Source: Humisphaera borealis
Lineage (GTDB): Bacteria; Planctomycetota; Phycisphaerae; Tepidisphaerales; Tepidisphaeraceae
Length of the DNA: 64,000 nucleotides
Assembly (NCBI RefSeq): GCF_015169395.1
Contig: NZ_CP063458.1
Location: 3,348,001 to 3,412,000 of the forward strand
Reading direction: 5' to 3'
Part shown: piece by piece, positions 1 to 8,186 of the stretch
How positions within the stretch are numbered: position 1 is the stretch's first letter
Layout of the letters: every line of letters begins with the position of its first letter
Made by a program: the position numbers and the translations under genes
The notes under the pieces: generated by a model
Told to the model about the DNA's origin: nothing
The model's database searches: none
What the model saw: only the letters and a program-made list of their open reading frames with translations

Positions 1-19
1 GTATACACAGACGCACTGT

Positions 20-949
20 GTGGCCAGGGGACTTCGTCCGCTCACGATCGCGGCGTACCGCACGGCGCTGCGGCAGTTCGAGTCATACGTGCAGGTCAAG
101 CTGGAGGGCCGGTCGCCCGATCGCATCACGGCCGCCGATGTTCTGGGGTACCTGGAGCATCTGCGCACCGAACGGAAGAACGGAGACTCGTCGATCAACA
201 GGACGGCGACGATCCTCAAGAACTTCTACCGGGCCATGGTGGGCATGGGGCATCTGGAGCCGCGTGCCAACCCGATGGCGCAGTTCCCGCGTCTGCGTCC
301 ACCGACCCGCAAGCTGCCGGTGGTGCTGTCGAGCGAAGAGGTGCAGCGGCTGCTGGAAGCGCCGCCGGGCGACACCGCGATCGGGCTTCGGGATCGGGCG
401 ATCCTCGCACTGCTTTATGGCACGGGGATCCGCGCCAGCGAGTGCGCGGGCCTCAATGAAGCGGACGTGGACCTGTCCGAACGCGAGATCCGTGTGCGCG
501 GGAAGGGAGGCCACGAGCGGTCGGTGCCGTTGAACAGCAGCGTGGTGGAGGTGTTGACCTCGTACCGGCAGCAGCGGGGTGAAGTGGAGCCGCGCGACAG
601 GTTCTTCCAGAGCCGGCGCGGCCAGGGCATGAGCCGGGGCGCGATCTACGAGCGGGTGAAGAAGTACGCCCGGCTGAGCCGGATCCCCAAGGAGATCTCG
701 CCGCACAAGCTGCGTCATACCTTTGCCACTCATCTGGTCAGACGAGGCGTGGACCTGGTGACGATCCGCGACCTGCTGGGCCATCGGTCGATCACCAGCA
801 CACAGGTGTATCTGCATGTGACGGCCGAAGACCTTCGCGCGGCGGCGGACCAGCACCCGATCGGCGATCTGGCGGGCCTGCTGAAGAATCTATTGCCACA
901 GACGAAGCTGCCGTTCCAGCACGCGCCGCCGCGGCGGCAGACCGGCTGA
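20..949 (+). CDS. Tyrosine recombinase (XerC/XerD-like phage-type integrase)
   Basis: A site-specific recombinase that would cut and rejoin DNA through a tyrosine-DNA intermediate. The first ~85 residues form a SAM-like core-binding domain and ~100-275 the catalytic domain. The full active-site set is visible: R138 (GTGIRASE), K162 (RGKGG), H229 and R232 (HKLRHTFATH), H255 (LGHRS) and Y264 (VYLHV). The 309-residue length fits XerC/D-type enzymes. The start used is GTG at 20, but the frame stays open to the window edge, so the true start may lie outside. It sits next to an RHS gene, a dead transposase and a defence-like operon, so it may be an integrase of an accessory element. A chromosomal Xer paralogue cannot be excluded from sequence alone. 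Confidence 0.9.
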   Translation: MARGLRPLTIAAYRTALRQFESYVQVKLEGRSPDRITAADVLGYLEHLRTERKNGDSSINRTATILKNFYRAMVGMGHLEPRANPMAQFPRLRPPTRKLPVVLSSEEVQRLLEAPPGDTAIGLRDRAILALLYGTGIRASECAGLNEADVDLSEREIRVRGKGGHERSVPLNSSVVEVLTSYRQQRGEVEPRDRFFQSRRGQGMSRGAIYERVKKYARLSRIPKEISPHKLRHTFATHLVRRGVDLVTIRDLLGHRSITSTQVYLHVTAEDLRAAADQHPIGDLAGLLKNLLPQTKLPFQHAPPRRQTG

Positions 950-1132
950 GAAGAGCCGAAGAGCTGACAAGAGAGAAGATTGTCGTTGAACGAATCCTCG
1001 CGATCGAGGATAAGGGGATGTTGTTGTCACACGCGGCCATCTGGGGCCAGGAATCACCGGGCCGGGTGTGAAAAGTGACCTGTATCAGAGCTCCGGCGAC
1101 TCGGCCAGGGCTCCCCAACCCCCGTCATCACT

Positions 1133-3724
1133 GTGAGGACATACACCTCCAACTTCCGACGGACTTTTGCGATTCCCGCGAATCGAACTAAATACACGTA
1201 CGATGTGCTCGGCCGGTCGCTGACGGATGCGGTGACGACTCTCGGCAGCGGTGTGAACGGCGTGGTCCGCCGGCTGCAAACCTCTTACAACACGCAGGGT
1301 CTGCCGGAGAAGTTCACGAGCTACGACGCGGCCAGCAGCGGTAGCGTCATCAACGAAGTCCAGCGCGCCTACAACGGCCTCGGCCAGATCATCACCGAGT
1401 ACCAGGCCCACAGCGGCGCGGTGAATACTGGCTCCAGCCCGAAGGTGCAGTATGCTTACACCGAGATGGTCAGCGGCGCGAACCACAGCCGGCTGAAGAG
1501 CATGACGTACCCGAACGGGCGCGTCCTTCGCTACGAGTACAGCAGCGGCATCAACGCCGACACGAGCCGCATCAGCTTCCTCGCCGACGATTCGTCAGGT
1601 TCCGTCGGTACGCACCTTGAAGAGTACAGCTACCTGGGATCAGGCACGATCGTCCGCAAGAACCGCCCCGAGCCGGGCGTGGAACTGACCTACATCAAGC
1701 AGGGCGCCGAACCCGTCGCCGACGCCGGCGATCAGTACACGGGCTTGGACCACTTCGGCCGAATCGCCGACCAGCGCTGGCTGGTGACGTCCGGCGGCAG
1801 CCACACCGACCGCTGGACCTACGCCTACGACCGCAACTCCAACCCGCTGTACAAGAAGAACGAGTTGCAGTCGACGATGTCCGAGCTGTACCACGCCAAC
1901 AGCGGCAGCAGCGGCGACAACAACACGGCGTATGACAAGCTCAACCGCCTGACCGACTTCCGCCGGGGCACGCTCAGTAGCAGCGCCAACAACGGCAGCG
2001 GCCTCGATACGGTCAGCAGCGCCAGCCGCACGCAGGGCTGGAGCCTCGACGCATTGGGCAACTCCACATCCGTGTCGACCAACGGCACACCGGCCAGCCG
2101 CACGCACAACAGCAAGAACCAATCGACTGTGGTCGGTGGGAACAACCTGGCGTTCGATAGCGCCGGCAACACGACGACGGACGACAGCGGCAAGCAGCAC
2201 GTCTACGACGCCTGGAACCGGCTGGTGTCCACAATCGGCGATGCCTACAACGAACCAACGGTAGTGAGCAAATATGACGCGCTCGGCCGGCGGATCGTCT
2301 CCACCAACACCACTTTTCCGGCCGAGGAGCAGACGGTCGTGGATGTTGGCGACCTGTACTACTCGACCGCGTGGCAGGTGGTGGAGGAACGCAACACGAT
2401 CACCGACACTACCCTGGCCAATAGTGAGAACCCCGAGATCGTCGTTACGTTGGCGAATACATCGCAGAACGTCTGGGGCATCAACTACATCGACGATCTG
2501 GTGCTGAGGGACAAAGACGCCGACAACAGCAGCGGCACCGGCAGCCTCGGCAAGTCCGGCAGCGGCCTGGAGCAACGCCTGTACGCCCAGCAGGACGCCA
2601 ATCACAACGTGACGGCGTTGGTGAATACGTCGGGGACGGTGCAACAGCGATTCGTCTACGACCCCTACGGCGTGGCGACGGTACTGGACGCAAGCTGGTC
2701 CGGCACGACCGACGGCTACAACTGGCACTACCGCCACCAGGGAACGCGGTGGGAGTTCAACGCCGAGCTGTACGACGTGAGGAACCGATTCTACAGCCCG
2801 ACCCTGATGCGGTGGATGCAGGAGGATCCGGCGGGGTATGTGGATGGGGCGAGTCTATTGCAGTATGTCGGTGGCAATCCAATTGCATTCGTTGATCCAT
2901 GGGGGTTGCAAGCCGGTGTCGCAGTTCCTAGCGCTGGCAGTGGTGCTGGCGTCAACCCCAGTTCGCAGACAGGAAACGTCGCAGCTAGAGCAGCTGGGCG
3001 GGGAGTGGGCATGTTCCAGATTACGATGGAACTGATGGAAGCAGGAGCATTCAATTCCACGGTCGGCTATGAGTTTCAAATGGCACAACGATTGGGAGCT
3101 TCTGGCCTCTGCATTGATAGCCAGCGAGAAGTTTGGGCTGCTTGGCAGAAGTCCATGGAAGCCGGACGTGCGCACGATAGCGCGGTTATCGACGCTGCGT
3201 TGAACTGGCGGTCAATCCCAGCGCCAGCTCCAGGTGTAATGCTAATCACGCCGGGCACTCCGGCGGCAGGGAACCAATTTGGAACACTCGTCGCACAGAC
3301 CACGGCGCGCGATGCGTCGCGTGCGGCAGCAGCTCAGAGGGCGGCTTGTGCCGCAGCTGCCCAAGCCGATAGAGATGCGGCAGAGCAAGCTATGTTCGAT
3401 CGATGGAGCGACAATTACGTCGCTCGGCTCAGGCGCATGCAAGCAGCCAATAACGTAATCGCGAGTTCGACAGAAGGTTCATCATCAACAGGAGCAAGTG
3501 CAGGCGCTTCTGCCGGGTCCGGGGCCTCCGGCGGAAATCCGAGCACTCAACCAACGCCCAAGGGCTCCGCTGCTCTGGATCAACTCACCAGCATCGCAAA
3601 ATCCCAGAAGCGCCTTTTCCAAGGCGACGAGGAGGTGCCACGGATTATTGATCAGATAACAAAAAGCGAACGGCGTGTCAAGAATCAGTTGGATCGACCT
3701 TACGCACCTGACGATTGGGAGTGA
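1133..3724 (+). CDS. RHS/YD-repeat protein lacking its N-terminal part, with a variable C-terminal tip
   Basis: An 863-residue RHS protein. YD-type repeats (for example YTYDVLGR, YDKLNRL, YDAWNRLV) fill roughly residues 20-500. The RHS-associated core follows at about 505-595 (RFVYDPYG...RFYSPTLMRWMQEDP...) and closes with the typical DPWGL junction. In this family the core marks where the shell ends and an exchangeable toxin begins. The remaining ~265 residues are Ala/Gly/Ser-rich, end in a charged stretch (KSERRVKNQLDRP) and match no toxin I recognise. There is no signal peptide or carrier domain at the start, and repeat-like sequence begins abruptly near 1188 after an in-frame stop at 1076. 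This suggests a 5'-truncated or cassette-like copy. The DNA turns visibly more AT-rich in the tip. The next gene begins 3 bp after the stop. Confidence 0.85.
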   Translation: MRTYTSNFRRTFAIPANRTKYTYDVLGRSLTDAVTTLGSGVNGVVRRLQTSYNTQGLPEKFTSYDAASSGSVINEVQRAYNGLGQIITEYQAHSGAVNTGSSPKVQYAYTEMVSGANHSRLKSMTYPNGRVLRYEYSSGINADTSRISFLADDSSGSVGTHLEEYSYLGSGTIVRKNRPEPGVELTYIKQGAEPVADAGDQYTGLDHFGRIADQRWLVTSGGSHTDRWTYAYDRNSNPLYKKNELQSTMSELYHANSGSSGDNNTAYDKLNRLTDFRRGTLSSSANNGSGLDTVSSASRTQGWSLDALGNSTSVSTNGTPASRTHNSKNQSTVVGGNNLAFDSAGNTTTDDSGKQHVYDAWNRLVSTIGDAYNEPTVVSKYDALGRRIVSTNTTFPAEEQTVVDVGDLYYSTAWQVVEERNTITDTTLANSENPEIVVTLANTSQNVWGINYIDDLVLRDKDADNSSGTGSLGKSGSGLEQRLYAQQDANHNVTALVNTSGTVQQRFVYDPYGVATVLDASWSGTTDGYNWHYRHQGTRWEFNAELYDVRNRFYSPTLMRWMQEDPAGYVDGASLLQYVGGNPIAFVDPWGLQAGVAVPSAGSGAGVNPSSQTGNVAARAAGRGVGMFQITMELMEAGAFNSTVGYEFQMAQRLGASGLCIDSQREVWAAWQKSMEAGRAHDSAVIDAALNWRSIPAPAPGVMLITPGTPAAGNQFGTLVAQTTARDASRAAAAQRAACAAAAQADRDAAEQAMFDRWSDNYVARLRRMQAANNVIASSTEGSSSTGASAGASAGSGASGGNPSTQPTPKGSAALDQLTSIAKSQKRLFQGDEEVPRIIDQITKSERRVKNQLDRPYAPDDWE

Positions 3725-3727
3725 AAA

Positions 3728-4138
3728 ATGCTGAGTGAATCGCAAAAGGAATCAATCAACGAGGCGATCGGTTTCTTAAGAGAAGGCAGGTTTCCGGATG
3801 CGGAATTGTTGCTCATGGAACTTATTAAGGAAAATCCTTCGGATGGAGCAGTGAACTCTTACTTAGCATGGAGTAGGCACCTTCTCGATCGCGATTCGGA
3901 TGCAATAGAGCCAGCGCGCCGAGGCGTGCTGCTTGCGCCAAAATCGGAGAAGGCGTCAACGATTCTCTTTCATGTTCTTATGGCTCTAGGCAAAGCGCAC
4001 GAGGCGTTGCTTGAAATGTGGCGATTCCTGGGCCGAGATTCTCGAGGTGAGTACTTTCAACTATTGTCCGACTTGATGGGGGTCGAGGAACATGCGGACT
4101 CTAAGGAAAAGACTGCCATGGATGTTTCGAGCGACTAA
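3728..4138 (+). CDS. Small TPR-like protein, candidate immunity protein for the RHS tip
   Basis: A 136-residue acidic, helical protein. Residues ~8-110 read as about three tetratricopeptide-like helix pairs (EAIGFLREGRFPDAELLLMEL, then AIEPARRGVLLAPKSEKAST). There is no signal peptide, so it is probably cytoplasmic. The ATG lies 3 bp after the RHS stop, which implies co-translation. Its composition is AT-richer than the RHS core and matches the toxin tip. A small gene directly behind an RHS tip is usually the cognate immunity protein, and that role is inferred from position only. The last codons (KEKTAMDVS) lie in a DNA segment repeated 83 bp downstream. Confidence 0.7.
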   Translation: MLSESQKESINEAIGFLREGRFPDAELLLMELIKENPSDGAVNSYLAWSRHLLDRDSDAIEPARRGVLLAPKSEKASTILFHVLMALGKAHEALLEMWRFLGRDSRGEYFQLLSDLMGVEEHADSKEKTAMDVSSD

Positions 4139-4213
4139 TGAGCGCGGGGGTTCTGCGCCGCCGACATCGGACGGTAATAATGGAAAAGAAAAGACTGCCA
4201 TGAATGTTTCGAA
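4105..4213. repeat. Pair of ~25-bp direct repeats at the end of the immunity gene
   Basis: The segment at 4105-4130 recurs at 4188-4213 with differences only at the first base and at one internal G/A position. Key shared core: AAAAGACTGCCATG. The first copy encodes the immunity C-terminus (EKTAMDVS). The second, read in its own frame, gives EKTAMNVSNRKRG followed by a stop, like the tail of a second immunity gene. The 83-bp spacing is not a multiple of three. Confidence 0.75.
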
Positions 4214-4497
4214 CCGAAAAAGGGGATAAGTGCATGCATCCAAATGTAGCCAAAAAGTGCCGTCGACGGCGGGCGACCGCATCACCCGCTACCGTAGTGT
4301 ACAAATATTCCGCCACACGTTTCATCTTCAGTTTTCGCGGTCGCTGGCGAGTATTCATGCGGTCTTTGGCTGCCACTTTTGAGCGGTTGTTGCGGATCGC
4401 AAGAGAGGTTCAAGGCGGACGTTTCGACATCGGCGCACGCCAGAACGCTTGTCTGCGTTGGAAGACCAGTGCTCGGTGTTGAGAATGTCGGACAAGT
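4214..4497. other. Gap between the RHS cassette and the transposase remnant
   Basis: About 280 bp with no convincing gene. Short open frames exist, but none has a ribosome-binding site plus a recognisable protein. It may be leftover sequence from cassette exchange. Confidence 0.4.
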
Positions 4498-5271
4498 TCA
4501 CGCCGCAGCGCGGTAGTAGTGCTTCAAGACGCAACCCAATCGTCGGCGGCAGACAATCTCGCCGGACTTCGGCGGGTCGCCCGGCGGCGCGATCAGGACT
4601 TGATTCTCTCGTCCTTGGTGCGGGCGTTCCGCGTGGTAGTGTTCGACGTACTCGCGAACCAGCAGATCGAAATGCTCCTGTCCGAAGATGACAAAGCGAT
4701 CAAGACATTCTTCTTGGATCGATCGGTTGAACCGCTCGACAAACGCGTTCATGTTCGGGGCTCGGATGGCAGTCCGCTTAACCTCGCATCCGGCGGCCTT
4801 CATTGCCTCATCGAAAGGCGCGGAAAACATGCCGTCGTTGTCGCGGATAAGATAGGATGCCGGCAGATTGATTGCCTTGGCGCGAGCAACAAACGCTTCT
4901 GCTTGAGCCATCATCCACTCGGCGGTTGGATTGAAGGCGCACGGCGACAGGAACACTCGCCGGGACGCGACGTGCAGGAAGACCAAAACGAAACACTGCC
5001 GAACGCCGGTGACCGTGACGATGTGCCGTGAAAAGAAATCGCATTGCCAGAGCGTCTCGGCGTGGGCCTTCATGAACTCGGCCCACGTTTAGACGTCGCG
5101 ACGCGGTTGCGGGCTGATGCCGGCTTCGCGCAAGGTGTTGACGACGTTCGATTGCGATGTCGTCACGCCGAGTTTGGCGAGTTCGCCGAGAATGCGGGTG
5201 TAGCCTCAGGCGTTCTCGCGGGCGAGTTTGAGGACAAGTTCGCGAAGTTCGTCAACCGATAGTATTGAAAC
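4498..5271 (-). pseudogene. DDE (rve-type) transposase remnant with two in-frame stops
   Basis: Integrase-core transposase of the IS3/IS481-like group common in planctomycetes. The C-terminal 191 residues are intact: first Asp in CDFFS, second in IRDNDGMF, Glu in NAFVERFNRS, then EECLDRFVIFG and the HYHAERPHQG signature. Read upstream in the same frame, homologous sequence continues (VDELRELVLKLAREN, GYTRILGELAKLGV) but is broken by TGA at 5208-5206, at a place where relatives have Trp, and by TAG/TAA-type TAA at 5091-5089. The start of the protein and the element ends are not visible. I consider the copy inactive and a sign of past mobile-element activity beside the RHS cassette. Confidence 0.8.
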
Positions 5272-5484
5272 CTATCGGAATCGCACCTGCTCCAAGATCG
5301 GGGCGATGTGTCGGATGCCTAACAGGAAAAGTTCTACTGGTGTCCCGCTGGTTCCATTGAAAATCAGCGCAATCGATGTATGCGTCGAATCAAAATGAAT
5401 TGAGGCGGCCACCGGAATTGCCCCGAACATTGACTGTCTTTGGCTCAGGGCCAGTCGCCGTATGGTGGGATTGCTGTTTAACAA
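5272..5484 (-). CDS. Possible small protein at the end of the ubiquitin-like operon
   Basis: A 70-residue frame with no recognised family. It begins at a TTG (5484) preceded by a purine-rich AAAGGAAAGG about 8 nt upstream, and follows the DUF6527 gene on the same strand after about 80 bp. The composition (IPVAASIHFDSTHTSIALIF) could form beta strands. It shares its frame with the transposase remnant downstream, so it may be chance. Kept because of the ribosome-binding site and operon position. Confidence 0.25.
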   Translation of the reverse strand: MLNSNPTIRRLALSQRQSMFGAIPVAASIHFDSTHTSIALIFNGTSGTPVELFLLGIRHIAPILEQVRFR

Positions 5485-5563
5485 AAGCTGACCTTTCCTT
5501 TTGCTCCATCGAATAGGCTACGGGGTAGGTGTGAACTCAGACATGTTGCCATTTGATCGCCAA

Positions 5564-5944
5564 TCAAATGGGTCGATTGTCACCACGGCAGCCGCTATCG
5601 GGGCACCAGTCGATCTCACCGCCACGAATCCAGAAATGGCACCGACAGTCGTTGACCTGAAGGACGGACGGTTCGACCGTTGGCCGATTGAGCCAGTCAA
5701 TGCTTACACGCCAGCGAGGTGACTTTCGCGCGGATAGATTCAACATGACCTTTTCTCCGCAGCCTCCGGGGCATAGAAAGCAAATCCATTTTTCGACCGG
5801 GCCGTCGCGGACGACGACAAGTCGGCCAGGCTTCAGTTGCTCCGGTGCCGGGTGGTCTCGCTGCACCCGCGCGACAAAATCGGGTCGCGGGATGATCCGG
5901 CACGCCACAAGAATGAATCGAATCGCTGATCGCATCGTTGTCAT
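5564..5944 (-). CDS. DUF6527 family protein (ubiquitin-like operon component)
   Basis: A 126-residue protein matching my memory of DUF6527, a short family repeatedly found beside ThiF/E2/ubiquitin-like genes. Visible marks are a zinc-knuckle-like C55-x2-C58-x3-C62 (WICFLCPGGCGEK), a central W/R-rich strand (SPRWRVSIDW) and a C-terminal C100-x-C102-H103 (NDCRCHFWIRGGEIDWC). The paired Cys/His suggest a metal-stabilised fold. No catalytic residues are known to me. Its ATG overlaps the TGA of the E1-JAB gene by 4 nt (ATGA), so translation is coupled. It probably serves as an accessory or target-binding part of the conjugation system. Function is inferred from context. Confidence 0.75.
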   Translation of the reverse strand: MTTMRSAIRFILVACRIIPRPDFVARVQRDHPAPEQLKPGRLVVVRDGPVEKWICFLCPGGCGEKVMLNLSARKSPRWRVSIDWLNRPTVEPSVLQVNDCRCHFWIRGGEIDWCPDSGCRGDNRPI

Positions 5945-7371
5945 CCCGTTCGATCAAGGAACGGCGACATGTCGCCGCGTCCCCAGTAGTGCTGTTCTAC
6001 ACATACGCGGCACGTGCCTTCCCGTGGCCCAGGTCGCTTCTCTCCCAGAAGACGATGCTTGTAGACACGGTGCGGCACCGACCCAGCCGAGCGATAACCG
6101 CTGAGGCGATGTAGCAGTTCGTCCACAGCCATGCAGGCCACATGTGTCGTGAAGGTGACGACCGCCGGATTGGGACGGCCTCCGCCACGCACATAGAGCT
6201 CGCCGCGCTCACGCAGCCGGTAATACTCGTCGGGATCGCGACGGAGTAGATCGTCTTCCTGGGCGGTCTTGGGATCGACGACCCCGCGGCAGAGAAGGCA
6301 GCGGTGGCCGGGGCCGACCACACTTACTCGGCCGTCGGCCATCGTGATCCGCGGGGGCGAGCCGTCGACGAAGTCGATACCGATTCCCATGTCGATGACC
6401 GGGATCAGGTAGAAATACGAAAGCCGGTTCAATAGCATTCGACCATCGTGATCGTCGGTGCAGGCGAAGATCACGTCACAAGCCTTGAGTGCGTTCCGGC
6501 AGGCCGGATCGCCTACCCAGCCCTTGAATGTTTCGACGCGCGCACCGAGCCCGATTTCTTCCATGCTGCGCTTGAGGATGTCGGTCTTGGCAAGTCCGCG
6601 ACGCCCGTCCTTGTCACCAACATCGCGCATGGTTGCGCCGTGCAGTCGGTTCAGGTTCGTGAGTTCAGCGGTATCGTCATCAACGGCGAAGATGCGTTGC
6701 GCTCCGAGCCTTGCGAGCAGCAGCCCGACGGCGCTGCCCGTGGCACCGCAGCCAATGATGCCGAAACGCAGCGCCGCAACGTCAGCATTGAGCGCCGGGC
6801 CAAAGGCGAGCGCCTGCCGTGCCAGCGCCTCGACATCACCGGCATTCTCCCGTCCTTCGAAATCGATGAGCAGGCGATCGCCGATCGATCGGATCATTGA
6901 GAGCGGCTTGTGGGTTTTCTTATTGAGCCACACGCGCCCGAACATCCGACGCGGCCCGGCAAGCACCAAGCTGCCCAGCATCTGCTCCGGGCCGTTTCGG
7001 TTTTGGGCGAGTTCGATCAGGGCCGGCTCGTCCGCATCATCCTGTGAAGAAAACCGGTCATACCCACCCGGATGTCCGTGGACATAGACGGGGATCATCC
7101 CGGTATCTCGCGCGCGTTTGAGAACGCGCGTGAAGGTTGCCGTCCGCGCCCGCACATGGTCGGGCGAACTCGTGATGACATCCTCCGCGGCCAGCGGAAT
7201 CACCTCCCGCGACAGCAGGCGAAGTTCGCCGTCGCGTTCCCACGGATCGGACTCGATCGCCGATGTGCCGCACAACAGGTAGGCGACGCCTTCATGGCCG
7301 CTAGCCGGTAAGACGGCCTTGCGAAGCTCGTGAAGGTGCCGCTCCTGGAGGGTGAGGGTGTGGCGGATCAC
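5941..7371 (-). CDS. Fused JAB/JAMM peptidase - E1-like (ThiF) adenylyltransferase
   Basis: A 476-residue two-domain enzyme. Residues ~20-160 form a JAB-type metalloprotease with an intact JAMM motif: H98-x-H100-P101, then S108-x2-D111 (VHGHPGGYDRFSSQDD), with E27 as the likely upstream acid. Residues ~195-470 are an E1/ThiF domain: the G207-x-G209-x2-G212 nucleotide loop (FGIIGCGATGS), acidic residues 231-233, NLNR at 239-242 and CTDDHDGR at 304-311. Two CxxC pairs (C358/C361, C454/C457) look like the E1 zinc site. By family knowledge, the E1 half would adenylate a ubiquitin-like C-terminus and pass it to an E2, while the JAB half would cleave ubiquitin-like bonds. Start and stop overlap both neighbours by 4 nt. 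It is probably cytoplasmic. Confidence 0.92.
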   Translation of the reverse strand: MIRHTLTLQERHLHELRKAVLPASGHEGVAYLLCGTSAIESDPWERDGELRLLSREVIPLAAEDVITSSPDHVRARTATFTRVLKRARDTGMIPVYVHGHPGGYDRFSSQDDADEPALIELAQNRNGPEQMLGSLVLAGPRRMFGRVWLNKKTHKPLSMIRSIGDRLLIDFEGRENAGDVEALARQALAFGPALNADVAALRFGIIGCGATGSAVGLLLARLGAQRIFAVDDDTAELTNLNRLHGATMRDVGDKDGRRGLAKTDILKRSMEEIGLGARVETFKGWVGDPACRNALKACDVIFACTDDHDGRMLLNRLSYFYLIPVIDMGIGIDFVDGSPPRITMADGRVSVVGPGHRCLLCRGVVDPKTAQEDDLLRRDPDEYYRLRERGELYVRGGGRPNPAVVTFTTHVACMAVDELLHRLSGYRSAGSVPHRVYKHRLLGEKRPGPREGTCRVCVEQHYWGRGDMSPFLDRTG

Positions 7372-8186
7372 TTCGTGTCCCTCAGGGCCGCGGAAATCCG
7401 CCGGATCATCGTGTGGATGCCGTCAACGCCGGCTCGCCAGTCGCTGTTGTGCCGGCTCCACTGCTGCCACTGCCGGCCGCCGAAATTGACCAAGACATCC
7501 GCCTTCTCCGGCCAGCCGGACGCGCCCTGCAGCTTGATCCAGGGAAAGCAGTAGAACATGTCCGGGCAGGCATCCGGATAGCCTGCAGGCAGGATCATCA
7601 GCACGTCCGTCGTGGCGTGATCGAAACGGCCGCCGGTGTTAAAGCCCTTGAATACGACTCCTTTCCTCTCGCCGTCGGTCACGGCTTCGACGACCATGTC
7701 GTGGTCGTCAAGAAAGCGCTGGTCCGACTCCGGCAGCACAAGGCACCGCTCACCGGCATTCGTGTCTTCCTTGCCGGTGTAGAAGCGTTCAACGCCCTTG
7801 GGCTCCAGCGGCACGGTCTGACCATCCGACAGGAGCAAGTCTTCCTGGGCGCGGCGTTCCTGCCACACGCGGTAGCCGGCCGGAATACCCGCGAGCCACC
7901 GAAGCTGCGTCTCCGTGATGCTGGCGCTTCCCCAGGGCTGGCGCCGGCCGTCCAACTCGAAGTTGAACGACCGATCGCTGCGGAAGGTAATAAAGATCTT
8001 GTGATCCAGCTCACGCAGATTGACCGTTTCCTCCAAGTCGATGTCTTCGAGCTGCCGGTCGGGGCCAAGGCAGAAAACGAGGTGCTCTTCGACCGGCTGC
8101 TTGCCGGCGAGGGTGAGGATTTGCCGCCCGGTCAAGACCGGATCGGCCGATTCGAAAGGTACTTTGTCGATTTCCAGCTTCTGCAT
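7368..8186 (-). CDS. Double ubiquitin-like (multiubiquitin) domain fused to an E2/UBC fold
   Basis: A 272-residue protein. Two beta-grasp, multiubiquitin-type repeats cover about 1-68 (EIDKVPFESADPVLTGRQIL...FITFRS) and 70-138 (FELDGRRQPWGSASIT...GVERFYTG). An E2/UBC-like domain follows at ~146-270 (LPESDQRFLDDHDM..., LPAGYPDACPDMFYC, WQQWSRHNSDWRAGVDG). Cys207 and Cys213 are the candidates for a thioester cysteine. I cannot settle which, or whether the site is degenerate. There is no C-terminal diglycine; the nearest processing-like point is G138. The start is ATG at 8186, preceded by AAGGA 7 nt upstream; a longer upstream frame exists but lacks this signal. It is the first gene of the operon and its TGA overlaps the E1-JAB ATG. 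Confidence 0.9.
   Translation of the reverse strand: MQKLEIDKVPFESADPVLTGRQILTLAGKQPVEEHLVFCLGPDRQLEDIDLEETVNLRELDHKIFITFRSDRSFNFELDGRRQPWGSASITETQLRWLAGIPAGYRVWQERRAQEDLLLSDGQTVPLEPKGVERFYTGKEDTNAGERCLVLPESDQRFLDDHDMVVEAVTDGERKGVVFKGFNTGGRFDHATTDVLMILPAGYPDACPDMFYCFPWIKLQGASGWPEKADVLVNFGGRQWQQWSRHNSDWRAGVDGIHTMIRRISAALRDTK

Noticed and set aside
4204-4482. Small plus-strand gene after the RHS cassette
   Set aside because: No ribosome-binding site, odd composition, and its start lies in the second copy of a direct repeat.
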